A DNA stretch of 15,679 nt, from contig NZ_JAIWNS010000059.1 of the NCBI RefSeq assembly GCF_020216685.1, positions 1-15,679 on the forward strand. The letters are read 5' to 3'. Made by a program: the position numbers and the translations under genes. Source of the stretch: Methanospirillum hungatei. Its GTDB lineage: Archaea; Halobacteriota; Methanomicrobia; Methanomicrobiales; Methanospirillaceae. Positions 15,114-15,679 of the stretch are shown in pieces (the stretch's first letter is position 1; every line of letters begins with the position of its first letter). The notes under the pieces are model-generated. The model ran no database searches. It saw only the letters and a list, made by a program, of their open reading frames with translations, and was not told where the DNA came from.

Positions 15114-15133
15114 CAGGGAGAAATTGTTCCCTG
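15114..15133 (-). terminator. Hairpin terminator-like element after the 91-residue ORF
   Basis: CAGGGA (15114-15119) and TCCCTG (15128-15133) form a 6-base stem with an 8-base loop. On the minus strand it is followed by AT-rich sequence with a T5 run (15093-15097 region), about 75-95 bases past the stop of the leftward ORF. Two further complements lie at 15161-15167 and 15168-15174, so alternative pairings exist. Confidence 0.3.
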
Positions 15134-15207
15134 TTCTGACCTCATAAGAAAATCAGATCACCCTGAACTCCCTGCATCGGTGAGTCATGATAAAACAGAT
15201 GATATCG

Positions 15208-15483
15208 TCAGGTTAAATCGAATTTCAGAGTGACTTGGCCCATTAATAAAAATTGAATGAGTATTTCCGGTCTATTCCGAATCTCATATTTTCGCAGGTG
15301 GATCATGACAATGGCTGCTTTAACCTGAATAGGCAGAAGTGCGTGCCACATGAAGGCCATTATGTAGTCATATTCTGGTTTCAGGTCTGTTAGTTCGATT
15401 TTTGGTCTCACTCTTTCATTGAAAATATCCTTTAATGTCCCGAGATCTTCTCTTGTCAGGGGATGGATGGGTGTCACCCACAT
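15208..15483 (-). CDS. Hypothetical protein, 91 residues
   Basis: Leftward frame starting MWVTPIHPLTREDLGTLKD with a balanced, protein-like composition and no recognisable motif. Residues 37-75 look helical and amphipathic rather than membrane-spanning. An in-frame TAG three codons upstream fixes the earliest ATG at 15483. A purine-rich GAGGAGGAGAG lies upstream but about 14 bases from the ATG, longer than usual. It is divergent from the lipoprotein gene. It could be a chance frame in an AT-rich region, though length and composition favour a real small gene. Confidence 0.45.
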   Translation of the reverse strand: MWVTPIHPLTREDLGTLKDIFNERVRPKIELTDLKPEYDYIMAFMWHALLPIQVKAAIVMIHLRKYEIRNRPEILIQFLLMGQVTLKFDLT

Positions 15484-15526
15484 GGATCCTATGACACTCT
15501 CCTCCTCACGGGTTTTGGTGAAAACG

Positions 15527-15550
15527 AATATTTAGATACCATATTGGTAT
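15527..15550 (+). promoter_or_regulatory. TATA-like box and adjoining palindrome before the lipoprotein gene
   Basis: AATATTTAGATA (15527-15538) resembles an archaeal TATA box about 35-40 bases before the lipoprotein ATG. It runs into a perfect inverted repeat, ATACCA (15536-15541) and TGGTAT (15545-15550), with a TAT centre. A palindrome between TATA box and start site is where archaeal repressors commonly bind. Transcription would begin near 15560, leaving a very short leader. Confidence 0.35.
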
Positions 15551-15569
15551 ATGACATCAAGATCAGTGT

Positions 15570-15679
15570 ATGGTACGATATTCCATCATGATTCTTGTTC
15601 TGTTTGCAGGGGTACTCCTGGCCGGATGTGTTCAGCAGGCTCCGGTCACTCCGATCAGTCAGGTTGTACCTGAAGTTGC
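15570..15679 (+). CDS. Lipoprotein, N-terminal part
   Basis: The frame from ATG 15570 is open to the window edge (36 codons plus 2 bases). It encodes a short basic N-region (MVRYSI), a hydrophobic core (MILVLFAGVLLAG) and a lipobox LLAGC with Cys at residue 20, followed by a Pro/Gln/Thr/Val-rich linker (VQQAPVTPISQ). This predicts export and lipid anchoring on the outer face of the membrane. Many archaeal solute-binding and surface proteins start this way; the mature domain is outside the window. ATG 15588 is an alternative start. No clear ribosome site; a nearly leaderless transcript is possible. Confidence 0.7.
   Translation, partial: MVRYSIMILVLFAGVLLAGCVQQAPVTPISQVVPEV

Noticed and set aside
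1..15679. CRISPR array, insertion sequence or prophage
   Set aside because: No regularly spaced repeats, transposase or integrase motifs, or phage structural genes were seen; the window looks like core chromosome.

Overview
The window looks like a piece of a methanogenic archaeon's chromosome, most probably Methanomicrobiales and plausibly Methanospirillum or a close relative. The grounds are family content: a CetZ-type archaeal tubulin, an Agl23-like (TIGR03663) GT-C membrane protein, archaeal aEF1A followed by uS10, the archaeal CobT (TIGR00303) and CobS cobalamin genes, a stand-alone GMP synthase amidotransferase subunit, and an archaeal Dph6-type diphthine-ammonia ligase. T-tract terminators, TATA-like boxes and GGAGG/GGTG ribosome sites also fit an archaeon. 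The genus is inference; no database was consulted.

Layout. (1) 1-135, minus: N-terminus of a FAD-dependent oxidoreductase running off the left edge, divergent from (2) 256-2638, plus: a CetZ gene followed 7 bases later by a secreted, single-pass, coiled-coil membrane protein. (3) 2639-2895: an intergenic gap between convergent genes holding a T tract from each side and, between them, a nested set of inverted repeats that folds on paper into a four-way junction. (4) 2896-6245, minus: Agl23-like protein, then (upstream) uS10 and aEF1A; aEF1A has its own promoter and two tandem Shine-Dalgarno sites. (5) 6428-6751, plus: a small Cys-rich unknown. (6) 6790-7521, minus: cobS, divergent from (7) 7603-13872, plus: a tightly packed run of eight genes: cobT, guaAA, a YkgJ-type CxxC protein, a TraB-family membrane protein, a class I SAM methyltransferase, dph6, a second class I glutamine amidotransferase, and a NudC-type Nudix hydrolase. 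Several pairs overlap by 4-8 bases. (8) 13869-14570, minus: a protein with two zinc ribbons, convergent with nudC and overlapping its stop. (9) 14571-15207: a long gene-free stretch with a GC-rich, hairpin-dense island. (10) 15208-15483, minus: a 91-residue unknown; and 15570-15679, plus: the start of a lipoprotein that runs off the right edge.

How the genes work together. CobS and CobT act in the nucleotide-loop assembly of cobalamin, needed by methanogen methyltransferases. aEF1A and uS10 are translation components, and Dph6 completes the diphthamide on the other elongation factor, aEF2. The second amidotransferase sits two bases after dph6 with an intact catalytic triad and no obvious synthetase partner, so it may supply ammonia to Dph6; this is inference. 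CetZ and its membrane neighbour are the best candidate for an undescribed two-component unit: the neighbour's short cytoplasmic tail ends in residues resembling the CetZ C-terminus, as a tubulin-membrane tether might.
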